Source of the DNA: JAXDAY01 sp034679345
Lineage (GTDB): Bacteria; Eisenbacteria; RBG-16-71-46; CAIMUX01; VGJL01
Assembly: GCA_034679345.1 (NCBI GenBank)
Contig: JAXDAY010000030.1
Location: 124,001 to 188,000 of the forward strand
Reading direction: 5' to 3'
Length of the DNA stretch: 64,000 nt
The position numbers and the translations under genes were made by a program. This document shows, piece by piece, positions 43,146 to 51,193 of the stretch; the first letter of the stretch is position 1, and every line of letters begins with the position of its first letter. The notes beneath the pieces were generated by a model. It ran no database searches. It saw only the letters and a program-made list of their open reading frames with translations, and was not told the DNA's origin.

Positions 43146-43613
43146 TTACTCGAAGAGGGTGATGCGATAGATGGAGAAATGAGCCAGGGAGGCCGTGCGT
43201 GTCGCGCCGCTCGCGATGCTGGGAATGTCGACCCAGACCCCGGACTGAGGGTCGAACCACTGGATCTCCTGAGCTCGAGCGTCCAGGCCGGGAGCGACCA
43301 TGAATGACAGCTCCACTGGAGCGGCGAACTGCTGCCCGTCCGGCGAGAGTTCGACCGAGCCGTCGGCTCTCCGCTCGATCGCAATCAGCGTCGAGGATTC
43401 GAGCGCGCCAACGGGGATTTGAAGCCGCACACCGGCGAGGGCGAGGCTCCCACCCGCGGGGCCGATCCACCCGGACGTGACGATGGAGCAGCCAGATTCT
43501 CGGTCCGCATGGGCGATCGCCGTAACCTGAGTCGGGAGAACGCGATCCTCGGAGCAGCCGATGGCCAGAACTGCGAGGCAGACGAGCGCAAGGGTGACAC
43601 GCTGGACTCTCAT
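43146..43613 (-). CDS. Lipoprotein with ZU5-like domain
   Basis: 155 residues. Lipoprotein signal: LALVCLAVLAIGCSED, cysteine at 20. Residues about 48-100 resemble ZU5 domains (IGPAGGSLALAGVRLQIPVG, TLIAIERRADGSVELSPDG, PVELSFMV), and the rest (IQWFDPQSGVWVDIPS, ASLAHFSIYRITLF) is a beta segment often following ZU5 in secreted bacterial proteins. ATG at 43613 follows GGGAGGAGAG. A -24/-12-like element sits 40 bases upstream. The gene lies downstream of a sigma-54 activator and is probably one of its outputs. Aspartate follows the +1 cysteine at position +3, not +2, so outer-membrane sorting is plausible. Confidence 0.8.
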   Translation of the reverse strand: MRVQRVTLALVCLAVLAIGCSEDRVLPTQVTAIAHADRESGCSIVTSGWIGPAGGSLALAGVRLQIPVGALESSTLIAIERRADGSVELSPDGQQFAAPVELSFMVAPGLDARAQEIQWFDPQSGVWVDIPSIASGATRTASLAHFSIYRITLFE

Positions 43614-43652
43614 GCTTCTCTCCTCCCGGGCGGGTAGCCCAGGTTGGAGTCG

Positions 43653-43668
43653 GCACTTTCGGTGCCAA
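43653..43668 (-). promoter_or_regulatory. Sigma-54 (-24/-12)-like promoter of the ZU5 lipoprotein
   Basis: Minus strand TTGGCACCGAAAGTGC: GG and GC separated by exactly 10 bases, -24 box TTGGCAC perfect, -12 box GTGC instead of TTGC. Start would fall near 43641, 28 bases before the ATG. The same bases form GGCAC/GTGCC, so a hairpin is the competing reading. Confidence 0.5.
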
Positions 43669-44017
43669 GGGGAGGCGGGGGACGTCGAGATGCCTCTAAG
43701 AGGTTCTAGTGTACTGTCTTAGGGGGAGGGACTTCCTCGATCGCCGCTGCGTGAGAGATGCGAAGCGGGGTCTCTTCGCCAGGAGCCGGGACGCATGACG
43801 CCGGCCCCGTCAGCTTGAACCGGACTAACTCATTGATCCAGCGCAGATTCGGATGTCTGGCCGATATCAACCGGAAAGGGGGGAAATCACTGCGGCCCTA
43901 CCCCCTCCGGGTGGGGCGTACCCGGAGGATGGCAAGGCCGCTACCCAACCACCCTTCCCGGAGCAGAGCCCCCCACTCCGCCTGGCGGAACGGGGGCGGT
44001 CAGTCTGCCCGAAGCGA
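43669..44017. other. Structured non-coding stretch between the two sigma-54 outputs
   Basis: About 350 bases without a supported gene; the long plus-strand frames here have no ribosome binding site. On the minus strand it would be the 3' part of the peptide transcript. It contains a stable CCTCCGGG/CCCGGAGG stem (43904-43928) and other GC-rich pairings near 43950-44000, but no T run. A small RNA or long structured 3' region is possible. Confidence 0.35.
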
Positions 44018-44089
44018 CTACCAGCCCGCGCGACCGAGCGAGAGCACAAGCACAAGGCTGAGGAGCGTGATCAGACCTCCTACGAACAT
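44018..44089 (-). CDS. Predicted 23-residue membrane peptide
   Basis: Read directly from sequence: ATG at 44089 to TAG at 44018. The peptide opens MFVGGLITLLSLVLVLSL and ends GRAGW: one membrane helix with a basic C-terminal residue. The ribosome binding site is near ideal, GGGAGGTGA with 5 bases (ATAGG) before ATG. A near-consensus -24/-12 promoter lies about 60 bases upstream of the ATG. Codons use the same G/C-ending bias as neighbours. Too short for family assignment. Small single-helix proteins often modulate membrane kinases, transporters or proteases; the role here is unknown. Confidence 0.6.
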   Translation of the reverse strand: MFVGGLITLLSLVLVLSLGRAGW

Positions 44090-44161
44090 CCTATTCACCT
44101 CCCTTCTGGTGTGAAGGCTCGCGTGTCCTGTCGAGGGCTCCTGCCCTCGCATCCAGAGATC

Positions 44162-44177
44162 AGCATCCGCCGTGCCA
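44162..44177 (-). promoter_or_regulatory. Near-consensus sigma-54 promoter of the membrane peptide
   Basis: Minus strand TGGCACGGCGGATGCT. Compared with TGGCACG-N4-TTGCT it differs at one base (ATGC for TTGC), with the invariant GG-N10-GC spacing. Predicted start near 44151, leader about 62 bases. It sits 225 bases past the stop of a sigma-54 activator gene. Confidence 0.65.
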
Positions 44178-44292
44178 TCGCGGGGAGTCAGGGGAGGAAA
44201 ATCGAAGTGGGGCTATCTGCTTGTATATTCTTAGGTTATGAGAGGTCGGGTTCCGGACGCCGCCGCTCGCCGCGCCACAATTACCGTCATCA

Positions 44293-44310
44293 TGTCGTCA
44301 TGCGACGACA
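44293..44310. promoter_or_regulatory. Inverted repeat, likely enhancer (UAS) for the sigma-54 activator
   Basis: TGTCGTC-ATGC-GACGACA, 7-bp perfect arms with a 4-base spacer, the shape bound by Fis-type HTH dimers. It is centred about 150 bases upstream of the predicted start of the peptide promoter, the usual enhancer distance. Extra CGACA half-sites occur at about 44363 and 44394. Confidence 0.55.
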
Positions 44311-44400
44311 CGCCCTGGACATATCCGACGTAATATGTTGATGTGTTTTACTGTTACGCCTGCGACAAGTCCAGCGTCAAATGTCCAATACACGCGACAT

Positions 44401-46134
44401 TCAAGCGTCGGCTCTGTGCCCTATCCCACGGCGCCGAGGCCGATCGAGGTTGTACTGACGGATTCGCGTATGGAGATGCTGGCGAGATATCCCCAGCGTC
44501 TTGGCCGCCCGACTGACGTTCCAGGCATGGCGCTCGAGAGCGTCGACGATCACCTGGCGCTCCGCATCCTGGCGGAACTCGCGGTATCCCGGCTCATTCT
44601 CCGAGGCCCTGCGCGGTGGCGCGTCGATCCGCCCGGCGGCCAACAGGAGGTCGTCGCCATCGAGCGCGCGTCCAGCCTTGAGGAAGACGCAGGCGCCCTC
44701 GATCACATTGCGGAGCTCGCGGACGTTTCCCGGCCAAGAGTGGTGCATCAGGAAGCGCACGCCCTTCTCCGTGAATCCTTCGTAGGGCCGGCCAAGCGAG
44801 GCGAGCGATTCCCGCAAGAAGTGCTCGGCGAGGAACAGAACGTCCTCGCGGCGGTCACGGAGGGGCGGCACTTCCAGGGTGACCACCTTCAACCGATAGA
44901 AGAGATCCTCCCTGAAGGAGCCATCCTGGATCATCCGGCCCAGGTCCCGATTTGTGGCGGATATGATGCGGACATCGACGCGGCGCGAGTGGTTCTCGCC
45001 GACCCGACGTATCTCGCCGCTCTCGAGAGCCCGCAGGAGCTTCACTTGCAGCTTCATTGGCATTTCCCCGATCTCATCGAGGAAAAGCGTTCCTCCGTCG
45101 GCCGCCTCAAAGACGCCCTGCTTGTCCTGCAGGGCGCCGGTGAACGATCCCCTCTTGTGGCCGAACATCTCGCTCTCGAGAAGCTCGGCGGGCAGCGCGC
45201 CGCAATGGATCGGGATGATCGGCCGCGAGTTCCGAGGGCTGCCGCTGTGGATCGCCTGGGCGACCAGGTCCTTGCCGGAACCGGTTTCCCCCAGAATGAG
45301 CACCGGTGACGAGACCTCCTGGACCTGGGCGATCCTCTGTCGGAGCTGCACGATCCCAGGACTTCTGCCGAGGATCATGCCGACGCCCGCTGGACCCGGC
45401 AGCGCGCGACGCAGGTCTCGGTTCTCGCGCTCGAGTCCCGCCCGCGCTTCGATCAGTTCCTGATGGAGTCGAGCGTTCTCGACGGCGATCGCCGCCTGCG
45501 CCGCGAAAGCCTCGAGGATCTCGCGATCTTCGCGTAGCAGGAGGCTCCCGGCCCTGCGGCTGTCGAGATAAAGGACCCCGATCGGACCGTTCGGCGTCTG
45601 CATCGGCACGCAGATCACAACTGAAAGCTGGAGGGCGTGGATGCTCTGCTGATCTCGGAACTCCTCCCTCTCGAGCGCATCAGAGATCCACTGGACTCTG
45701 CCCTCGCGGTAGGCGCGGATCGCCAGCGACCGGCTGACGCTGCTTTCCTCCTCCTGGGGCAGGGGTCCCTCGACAGCATCGTAACCGCACTCGATCGAAA
45801 GATCGCCCCCCTCGCCGGCCAGGAGCAGGAAGCCGCGGTCCACGCCGCTCAGCGCCACGACCTCGCGAAGCACGGAGGAGAGCAGCTTGTCCAGATCGAG
45901 AATGGAGGTCAGCGCGCGCGAGCACGCCGCGAGTCGGTCGTAGGCCGCCATGCGGTGGCGGAGCCGTTCGATCTCCTCGCGCGTGCGTTCCTCTTCTGCG
46001 GCCAGGAGCGCCCGCTCCGTTGCGCTCACCCCTCGATCCAATCGCCGGAGGAGATCGCGGGCGTCCGGCGCTCCCGATTGGGATTCCGGCGAGGGGATGC
46101 GGCCCTCTTCAGGATTCGGTACTCGCTCGCTCAT
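44401..46134 (-). CDS. Sigma-54-dependent activator: GAF plus AAA+ plus Fis-type HTH
   Basis: 577 residues from ATG at 46134, overlapping the kinase stop as ATGA. A coiled N-terminal segment (ALLAAEEERTREEIERLRHR), a GAF domain (about 68-215; LLSSVLREVVALSGVDRGFL, VPMQTPNGPIGVLYLDSR), then the AAA+ domain: Walker A LGETGSGKDLVAQAI, Walker B GGTLFLDEIGEM, sensor/R-finger segment SFREDLFYRLKVVTLEVPPL. The sigma-54-contacting loop reads GSFTGA rather than GAFTGA, a conservative change. The C-terminal HTH (NVSRAAKTLGISRQHLHTRI) binds enhancers. It is encoded last in the FG-GAP/kinase operon; two sigma-54-like promoters lie just downstream. Confidence 0.95.
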   Translation of the reverse strand: MSERVPNPEEGRIPSPESQSGAPDARDLLRRLDRGVSATERALLAAEEERTREEIERLRHRMAAYDRLAACSRALTSILDLDKLLSSVLREVVALSGVDRGFLLLAGEGGDLSIECGYDAVEGPLPQEEESSVSRSLAIRAYREGRVQWISDALEREEFRDQQSIHALQLSVVICVPMQTPNGPIGVLYLDSRRAGSLLLREDREILEAFAAQAAIAVENARLHQELIEARAGLERENRDLRRALPGPAGVGMILGRSPGIVQLRQRIAQVQEVSSPVLILGETGSGKDLVAQAIHSGSPRNSRPIIPIHCGALPAELLESEMFGHKRGSFTGALQDKQGVFEAADGGTLFLDEIGEMPMKLQVKLLRALESGEIRRVGENHSRRVDVRIISATNRDLGRMIQDGSFREDLFYRLKVVTLEVPPLRDRREDVLFLAEHFLRESLASLGRPYEGFTEKGVRFLMHHSWPGNVRELRNVIEGACVFLKAGRALDGDDLLLAAGRIDAPPRRASENEPGYREFRQDAERQVIVDALERHAWNVSRAAKTLGISRQHLHTRIRQYNLDRPRRRGIGHRADA

Positions 46135-49100
46135 TTGAGGAACACCTCCAGATCCGAGCTTCCTCGCGCTTGGTCGCCGACGGCGGGTGCATCGCCGTCG
46201 CACCATGCGAGGAATCGCCGTGGATCCGGTCGGAGGATGTACGACTCCCGGAGCACCTCCGATCCGATCCGCATCATGAGATTCCCGAGCGCGTCGCTCG
46301 CTTCCCTGAGGGCGCGCAGGGCCATGGCGCTGTTCCCTCGCTGTCGATGAAGTCCCGCCTGGGCAGCGCGGCATCGCCACGTCCACAGGCGAAGCTGCGC
46401 CTGCTCCGATCGGGCCGCCGCCCGTTCGAGCAGCTCGATCGCCGCGGCGAGCTTCTGTTCCCCTCCGTCCGCCGCGCCCGATTGGGCGTCCACGAAGAGA
46501 CGACGGACCTCGATGTCCGCGCTTGCCTCACTCGACGCGGGCCAGTCGCGATCGCTCCCGTTCGACGGGCCGCCGTGAGCCGCGAGCTCCAGGGCCTCGA
46601 TCTCGAGCCGGGTGCGCGCCACCTCGTCCACCGCGCCGCAGTCCGCTGCGATCCGAGCCGACTCCTCGAGGAGCGCGCGGGACTCGACGAGCCGGCCGCT
46701 TTCCCGGAGTGCTCGCGCCCGATCGCGCAACAGGACGGCCATCGCTGGGGGAGCGAGGTTTTCGCTAGCCTCGGGGGCCTCGAGCGAGGAGGCGACGGCC
46801 GCGGCGCTCTCGCCCAGGCCGATCTCGACCAGGATCGAGGTCTCCAGAGCGATTGCGTCGAACGCGGCGGGCGCATCCGTGAGCGATTCGAATCCGGCTC
46901 GCGCCGCTCGGATCGCATCGAGCGCTTCTCCGAGACGTCCCGCGTAGAGAAGGACGGCCGCGAGATTGCGGCGCCCCATGGCGACGCGTCGCGGATCGTT
47001 GATCCGTTCCGCGATCTCGATCGCGCTGCGATTGACCGCTTCGCTCTCCGCGAGAGAGCCTTCCTCGAAGAGAATTCCAGCGAGATTGGACTGGGCGCTC
47101 ACCAGATTCGCCCCGTCGCCGGCCGTCTCCGCCGCCTCGCCCGCGATCTCGAAGTATCTCCGCGCCCGCCCGAAGTCCGCGCGCAGGAACGCGTCGGCCC
47201 CGAGAGCGTTCGCCAGCATTTGGCGCTCCCGCAGGCCGACCCGATCGAGTTCCTCCTCGCAGATCGCGCGCACTTCATCCACCTCGGGACCTGTGCGCCC
47301 CCGGGACGCCAGCGCTGAGAGCAGAGCCTGAGCGGGGGCGCTTCGCCGCGTCGGCGCGTCCTCGGTCCGCGCGGCGTCCAGCAGCGACGCGCCCTCCCGT
47401 TCCGCTTCCTCCCACTTCCCCATGAGGAGAAGGCCTCGCAGCGTGATCATCCGCGCCGCGAACCGAAGTTCCCGATCATCGCCAGAAGCGATCGACTCCG
47501 CCATCGCAATCGCATCGAGGTATCGGCCTGCGCGAAGGGTGAGGTACGCCTCGATCGCGCGCCGCCATTCACCCGGGACCGACTCCGGTCCGCGGCGCGC
47601 GAGCGCCAGGCACCGGGTCGGACTCCCCTCCTCCATCGCGAGATGGGCCCTCCAACCCTTCCATCGCTCCGGGATCTCGCCACCCGCGACAGCCTCCGCC
47701 TTCTCGAGGAGATCGAGCGCAGGGCCGGGGCGGCCTTCACTCCGCAGGCGCTGGACCGCAGCGGGAATCAGCTCCGCCGTGCGCTCCGGCTCTCCGGCCT
47801 CGATCGCGTGCCACGCGAGAGTCACCGGATCGTCCGCGGAACCAGAGGCGAGCGCGCAGCGGAGCAGGAAGCGATGGGCGCTCTCGATCGCTTCCGGCCC
47901 GACCACGATTCGAAGCGACTCCAGGTCCCAAGGGGGGATCGCGAGCTGGAGTTTCCCGCCGACGGCAACACGCGCGTAACCCGCCTGCAGCAAAGGGTCG
48001 CTCGCTAGCGGCGACGGACGCTCGCCGTCCGCGATGGCCGCCAGCGCCGTGGCGAGGCGATCGGCTGACTCGCGCGAAAGGGTATCCGCGGAGGCCGCGG
48101 CGAGGCTCCTGCGGTATCGCCCGGAGGCGCGCCGTTCCGCTTCCCCGCCCAGCCGATGCATGATCCGAAGACGTAGGAGCGCCGGAAGCCACTCGGCCTC
48201 CCCTCCCTCCGGCTCGAGCCCGAAGGCCTCGAGGGCCGCGCGGGCGCCCGAGGCTCCGATCGGGCCGAGCACTACGCGCTCCTCACCGAAATCGGCGCGT
48301 CCGATTCGGCAGACGACGCTCCCTGCGGCCAGACGATCCGCCTGCAGATTGCAGCCGGCTCCTTCCACTTCGGCGAGGGCCTTCAGGCGATGCAGTAGCC
48401 GCCTCCGCCCGCTCCCCCATGGCCCCTCGACGCACCAGCGCTCCGGCCCGGATCCGCGCACCGCTTCCCGCCACTTCGCCTCGAGCCCGTCCGGGGGAAC
48501 GAGGGGCAGATCGACCGGCAAGGGGAGCCGCGACTTGGCAACGTAGTCCGCCCGGTATCCTGCGACGGCGTGTAGCGTGCGCCATGCCTCGAAGGCATCT
48601 CGCGGCCTGTTCTCGGGACGGTGCGCCAGCAGGGTGTCGACCCACCGATCGACCCCCTCGGGCATCCCCTGGAGTCGATCCCTCAGCTGTCTGCTGAGGC
48701 GGATCGCCTTGCGCCGGGCCTGCTCCGCAAGATCGCCTCCGCCCAACGGCCGCTCACCTGTCCAGATCTGCAGGATCGCGCAGCCCAACCCGTAGAGATC
48801 GGCGCGTCGATCCCAGGAATCGCCCGCCAGGATCTCGGGCGCGATGAAGCCCCAGGTCCCCCGGGGGGGAATCGCCGAGCCCTCGGCCGCCGCCAATCCG
48901 GGATCGATGAGGAGCAGCCCATCGGAGCCGAGGAGAAACTGGCTCGGCTTGAGGTCGAGGTGCGCGAGACCCAGGGCGTGCAGGGACGCGAGCGCGCCCA
49001 GGATGGCGCGGATCGCTTCGGGGTCCGTGGGTGAGAACTCCGATCCCTGTCCTTGGTCTGGTGAGCGGCCTCGCACGAACGGCATCCGGTAACCGCAAGT

Positions 49101-49352
49101 GCCGTCCGCGAGGTGGTGGAATCCGAGGGGGCGGATCCAGTGAGGGTGTCGAATCCGATCGAGGAGAAGGAACTCCTCGATGATTGCGTCGCGGCCTGTC
49201 GAATCGACCGGATCGGTCGCCCGTTTCAGTACCTCGGCCCGATCCTCGACTGGGTTCCTCACCAACCACAAATCGCGTCCCGCGCTCGCGTGGATACACG
49301 AGACAGCTTCAAGCCCCTCGACGCGATCGAGCACGGGTGGCGCCGCGCTCAT
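46131..49352 (-). CDS. Serine/threonine kinase-like protein with degenerate NTPase and TPR region
   Basis: 1073 residues from ATG at 49352, overlapping the FG-GAP stop as ATGA. Kinase-like domain (about 10-270): candidate ATP lysine in AEVLKRA, catalytic loop LAHLDLKPSQFLL (HRDLKPxN with Q for N), LLIDPGLA (DFG becomes DPG), APE in GFIAPEIL; the glycine-rich loop is not recognisable. Then a STAND/AAA-like region with WCVEGPWGSGRRRLLHRLK, a Walker A with arginine for lysine. From about 480 to the end are TPR-like helical repeats (FLRADFGRARRYFEIAGEAA). Similar kinase-ATPase-TPR proteins occur fused to GAF/sigma-54 activators; here the activator is a separate, coupled gene. Confidence 0.85.
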   Translation of the reverse strand: MSAAPPVLDRVEGLEAVSCIHASAGRDLWLVRNPVEDRAEVLKRATDPVDSTGRDAIIEEFLLLDRIRHPHWIRPLGFHHLADGTCGYRMPFVRGRSPDQGQGSEFSPTDPEAIRAILGALASLHALGLAHLDLKPSQFLLGSDGLLLIDPGLAAAEGSAIPPRGTWGFIAPEILAGDSWDRRADLYGLGCAILQIWTGERPLGGGDLAEQARRKAIRLSRQLRDRLQGMPEGVDRWVDTLLAHRPENRPRDAFEAWRTLHAVAGYRADYVAKSRLPLPVDLPLVPPDGLEAKWREAVRGSGPERWCVEGPWGSGRRRLLHRLKALAEVEGAGCNLQADRLAAGSVVCRIGRADFGEERVVLGPIGASGARAALEAFGLEPEGGEAEWLPALLRLRIMHRLGGEAERRASGRYRRSLAAASADTLSRESADRLATALAAIADGERPSPLASDPLLQAGYARVAVGGKLQLAIPPWDLESLRIVVGPEAIESAHRFLLRCALASGSADDPVTLAWHAIEAGEPERTAELIPAAVQRLRSEGRPGPALDLLEKAEAVAGGEIPERWKGWRAHLAMEEGSPTRCLALARRGPESVPGEWRRAIEAYLTLRAGRYLDAIAMAESIASGDDRELRFAARMITLRGLLLMGKWEEAEREGASLLDAARTEDAPTRRSAPAQALLSALASRGRTGPEVDEVRAICEEELDRVGLRERQMLANALGADAFLRADFGRARRYFEIAGEAAETAGDGANLVSAQSNLAGILFEEGSLAESEAVNRSAIEIAERINDPRRVAMGRRNLAAVLLYAGRLGEALDAIRAARAGFESLTDAPAAFDAIALETSILVEIGLGESAAAVASSLEAPEASENLAPPAMAVLLRDRARALRESGRLVESRALLEESARIAADCGAVDEVARTRLEIEALELAAHGGPSNGSDRDWPASSEASADIEVRRLFVDAQSGAADGGEQKLAAAIELLERAAARSEQAQLRLWTWRCRAAQAGLHRQRGNSAMALRALREASDALGNLMMRIGSEVLRESYILRPDPRRFLAWCDGDAPAVGDQARGSSDLEVFLK

Positions 49353-51055
49353 CTGCGAAGCACCCTCACGAAGGCGAGACGCCCGTCCGCCGCGCGCAGA
49401 CGTCCAAGATATACCCCGGGCGTCACCAAGCGGCCTCCGTCGTTGCGGCCGTCCCACTCGAAGCGCGACCCCGGAACCGGAATCTGCCGGACGCTCCGTC
49501 CCTGCGCGTCGAAGAGCTCGAAGACCCCTTCGGTCGCTCCCGCGGCCCCCAGAGCCTCGAAGCGCACGGCGCTCCACGATGGATTCGGGCCGAACTCGAT
49601 CCTCAGATCCATCCCCGGCTGGTAGGCGAGAAGTCCGCTCGGGTTGCGCGTGTTGTAGAAGAGGTACTCCCCCTCGGTGCTGTCCCAGTTCGAGAGGAGG
49701 AGGTCGAGATCGGCCGAGGTGACGAAGGTGCATCGGACCTCTGCGCCCGCGCTCGGCGCATCGGGGAGAACGATCCAGCCGTCATCGGGGTCGAGCCGAA
49801 CGGAACCGACCGGGAGCGAGACCCCATCGACCGCCACCGACAGCAGCCGGCGGGCGGGACGCTCGGGAAGGACGAAGAGCTTCCTTGAGCCGTCGCCGTC
49901 CCATTCGGCGATCCGCCCTTCCTGGAGTCCGTCGTTGTCGAGATCCTCCCAGACCTCGTTTTCGATCACCGACGCGGTAGCCGAGGTGTAGGCCGGAGCC
50001 GTGCCCAACACGCCGGCCGCGTTCTCGTAGATTCGCACCGGACCCCACCACTCCCCCGTCGCCAGGTCGAGATCTCCGTCTTCATCCAGGTCGATCCAGG
50101 AGACGTGGGAGCCGTATCCCCCATACGAGGACTGCCAGATCGGCTGCGTGCCCAGCGTCCCGGTTCCGAGGTTGCGGTAGAGCTTGAATCGCCCGCCGCC
50201 CCCGAGTTGATCGTTATCCGCGATCGCGAGGTCGATCCATCCGTCGCCGTCGTAGTCGCCCGCGGCGGCCGTGTTCGCGTAGATCGAAGCGTCCGAGGAG
50301 CTCCAGCCCGCGGTCGGCGCGATGCCGCCTCCGGTGGCGAAGTAGATCCGGTTCGGACAAGAGGTGCCGGCGAAGGCGAGATCGAGCGCCCCATCGCCGT
50401 TGAAGTCGGCCCAGGTCACGTCCAGCGAATACTCGCTCTCGGTCGACTGCCACACCGGAGCGGTCTCGAGCGCTCCCCCGACGTTTCGGTAGATCCTTCG
50501 CCTCTCGGGATGATTGTAGTAATCGTCTCCGGTCGCGCAGGCCAGGTCGGGGTCCCCGTCCATGTCCATGTCGCCGAAGGCGAGGCTGAAGCAGTAGAAC
50601 GTGTCCGCGGATTGCCAGGCAGGAGTGTCGCTGAATCGACCGTCGCCGAGGCCTCGGTAGAGTTTCACCCGCCCCGGGGTGCTGAATCCGCTGGCGCCGA
50701 TATAGACGGAAACGGCGAGGTCGAGAATCCCATCCCCGTCGACATCGGCGAGATCGAGATGCCCGAGGTAGTCGATGTCCGTAGAGGTCCAATCAGGAGT
50801 CGAGGGAAAGCTCCCATCCCCATGATTGAGGTAGACGCCCACGGACTGGCGCGCCATGTCGTTGCCGTTGGAGACGACGAAGTCCATCCATCCGTCGCCG
50901 TTGAAATCCCCTACGCCAAGCCCGGTGCCGTAACGGCCCTGCGCCGTGGATTCCCAATCGGGAGTTGCGGGTAAGGGGATCGTGGCATGGGCCATCGAGG
51001 CTGCGAGACTCAATCCTGTGGCCAGACCGGACATAAAAACCCACCTGGCGAGCAC
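49349..51055 (-). CDS. Secreted FG-GAP/VCBS-repeat protein with FlgD-like C-terminal module
   Basis: 568 residues from GTG at 51055, with AGGAGG 5 bases upstream. Signal peptide LARWVFMSGLATGLSLAASM then AHA. About seven FG-GAP repeats with the calcium-binding pattern DxDxDGxxDL (VGDFNGDGWMDFVVSNGND, LADVDGDGILDLAVS, WADFNGDGALDLAFAG) build an integrin-like beta-propeller. The last 85 residues (FGPNPSWSAVRFEALG, FELFDAQGRSV, VTPGVYLGRLRAADG) are the FlgD-like module also found on the PHP protein. It heads the operon with the kinase and sigma-54 activator, and could be the sensed or exported component. Confidence 0.88.
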   Translation of the reverse strand: MLARWVFMSGLATGLSLAASMAHATIPLPATPDWESTAQGRYGTGLGVGDFNGDGWMDFVVSNGNDMARQSVGVYLNHGDGSFPSTPDWTSTDIDYLGHLDLADVDGDGILDLAVSVYIGASGFSTPGRVKLYRGLGDGRFSDTPAWQSADTFYCFSLAFGDMDMDGDPDLACATGDDYYNHPERRRIYRNVGGALETAPVWQSTESEYSLDVTWADFNGDGALDLAFAGTSCPNRIYFATGGGIAPTAGWSSSDASIYANTAAAGDYDGDGWIDLAIADNDQLGGGGRFKLYRNLGTGTLGTQPIWQSSYGGYGSHVSWIDLDEDGDLDLATGEWWGPVRIYENAAGVLGTAPAYTSATASVIENEVWEDLDNDGLQEGRIAEWDGDGSRKLFVLPERPARRLLSVAVDGVSLPVGSVRLDPDDGWIVLPDAPSAGAEVRCTFVTSADLDLLLSNWDSTEGEYLFYNTRNPSGLLAYQPGMDLRIEFGPNPSWSAVRFEALGAAGATEGVFELFDAQGRSVRQIPVPGSRFEWDGRNDGGRLVTPGVYLGRLRAADGRLAFVRVLRR

Positions 51056-51123
51056 GTTGACCTCCTGGTCGGGCGCCCAACTCCTTGCCGCGCCGCAATT
51101 AACATTCATGCGGCAGCGCCTCA

Positions 51124-51152
51124 AGCATAGAAGGACCCCGCAAACGTGTCAA
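51124..51152 (-). promoter_or_regulatory. Sigma-70-type promoter of the FG-GAP/kinase/activator operon
   Basis: Minus strand: TTGACA (51152-51147), 17-base spacer, TATGCT (51129-51124). Start near 51117; leader about 60 bases to GTG at 51055. Confidence 0.7.
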
Positions 51153-51193
51153 GACATCCTTACAATGTCGTCAGCTTTGGCACTCGGGGAGCC

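Noticed and set aside
43904..43928. Strong CCTCCGGG/CCCGGAGG hairpin as terminator
   Set aside because: No T run on either strand; kept only as a note in the structured gap.
43758..44341. Two plus-strand frames of 118 and 162 residues
   Set aside because: No ribosome binding site, no domain, and they run over the sigma-54 promoter, enhancer and peptide gene.
51174..51190. Plus-strand TTTGGCAC with GC at sigma-54 spacing
   Set aside because: It points into the 3' end of a minus-strand glycosyltransferase gene with no plus-strand gene downstream, and the -12 box reads GAGC.
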